Shown here: piece by piece, positions 63,081 through 64,000 of the stretch
Position numbering within the stretch: the stretch's first letter is position 1
Layout: each line of letters begins with the position of its first letter
DNA from: Xiphias gladius
Taxonomy: Eukaryota > Chordata > Actinopteri > Istiophoriformes > Xiphiidae
Length of the DNA: 64,000 nt
Direction of reading: 5' to 3'
Assembly (NCBI RefSeq): GCF_016859285.1
Contig: NC_053418.1
Location: forward strand, 22,499,829-22,563,828
Translations under genes and position numbers: made by a program
Notes under the pieces: model-generated
Told to the model about the DNA's origin: nothing
Database searches by the model: none
What the model saw: the letters and a program-made list of their open reading frames with translations, nothing else

Positions 63081-63182
63081 CTTCATGGGCAGCACAGTGG
63101 CTGTTTAGCACTTTGCCCCCACATAAAGAATTTTATAACTGCTATATATTTTTATACATACAAACATATATAGATATATCTC

Positions 63183-63320
<138 letters not shown>

Positions 63321-63544
63321 CACCCAGAAAACCCCAGTCCTCTCCTCTGGAGCCAACCTGGGTTCAATGCCATCTAAATCACAATCATATGCTAAAACAT
63401 CCAGCATGTGCCAAAAGTGGCCAGCAGCTTGTTAAATTCTGCTATAATGATCCAGCATGATTGTCAACTTTTCTTGGAAGTATTTAAGTAGATAAAATGA
63501 GCTCCACCTAAACCAGATCAGTAATGACAAACTAGTAATGTGAT

Positions 63545-63695
63545 ATGATGTATAATAATACAATAATATATCAGCCACAGGGCTATTTTTTTTTTTTTTT
63601 TTTGTAGAATGAACATTTTTACTTTTGATACTTTAATTACATTTTGCTGATAATGCTTCTGTACTTTTACCTACATAAGATTTTGAGCAATGGAC
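63545..63695. mobile_element. Fragment of the CASTGGTGGAA-type repeat
   Basis: It contains ACTTTTGATACTTTAATTAC and TTTGCTGATAATGCTTCTGT, followed by GTACTTTTACCTAC, matching the interior of the family seen whole at 51668-52086. Termini are not intact. Confidence 0.55.
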
Positions 63696-64000
63696 CTTCA
63701 GTTGTGGTAAAGGGCACTTCCAGTCCTCGGTCAGAGGTTACATCTGAGGTCAAAGAGTTGTCACACTCCTTGTCTTTGGGGTTTGTTGTGTGTTGTTTGT
63801 TTGTCTGTGGTTTTTTTTATATTGGTTTATGGCTTTTTAAAATGTATGCATGGTTGTATGTAAATGTATGGTTGTATTTTTAAATGTATATGTATGAGTA
63901 TGTGTGTATATAGATATGTGTAGTTTTATATGTAAACTCCTGTAGATATATTTATATTTGTATTAATGTAAATTCTGCTTATATTCATTTGTCAACTGTA
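63696..64000. other. AT-rich, no feature recognised
   Basis: T-rich sequence with TATG/TGTA repeats. No exon matching the missing kctd9 C-terminus is visible on plus. Confidence 0.6.

Noticed and set aside
62568-63173. 201-codon plus-strand frame rich in Leu, Ser, Phe and Pro, looking membrane-like
   Set aside because: It is an artefact of a C/T-only tract, which has almost no stop codons on plus; several frames are open at once.

Overview
This is a gene-bearing window from a vertebrate nuclear genome, almost certainly a ray-finned fish and probably a spiny-rayed teleost. The grounds are many short introns with GT/AG boundaries, five recognisable vertebrate genes, abundant dinucleotide microsatellites, and several short inverted-repeat elements of kinds I associate with teleost genomes. 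Species cannot be read from the sequence. There is no bacterial, organellar or CRISPR content.

Layout. (1) 601-3403, minus: chmp7, ten coding exons, 456 aa, an ESCRT-III related protein. (2) 5251-10959, minus: lgi3, nine coding exons, 548 aa, a secreted LRR/EPTP protein of the nervous system. (3) 10960-21000: about 10 kb without a recognised gene, holding microsatellites, two repeat copies and an isolated TATA box. (4) 22204-40650 (coding) with a non-coding first exon near 45343-45800, minus: fgfr1, seventeen coding exons per transcript plus the alternative IIIb exon, 809 aa (IIIc) or 811 aa (IIIb). (5) 46100-57372: about 11 kb without a recognised gene, with at least two repeat elements. (6) 57373-58331, minus: ankrd39, four exons, 182 aa. 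(7) 59264 onward, plus: kctd9, eleven exons visible (351 codons); the 3' end is lost at or beyond a 500-base assembly gap (62001-62500). (8) 62501-64000: low-complexity pyrimidine-rich DNA, a 134 bp TG repeat and a repeat fragment.

Exon edges were set by hand from splice consensus, reading phase and remembered family sequence. In all five genes the phases close exactly across every intron. The genes do not form an operon. Four of them (chmp7, lgi3, fgfr1, kctd9) have human counterparts on 8p, so the block looks like conserved synteny; ankrd39 is on human 2q and sits head to head with kctd9.

No wholly unknown system was found. The most interesting signals are the alternative GA 5' splice site of fgfr1, the intact IIIb/IIIc exon pair with TGCATG motifs around it, and an intron in lgi3 that splits the EPTP exon and is mostly made of a foldback element.
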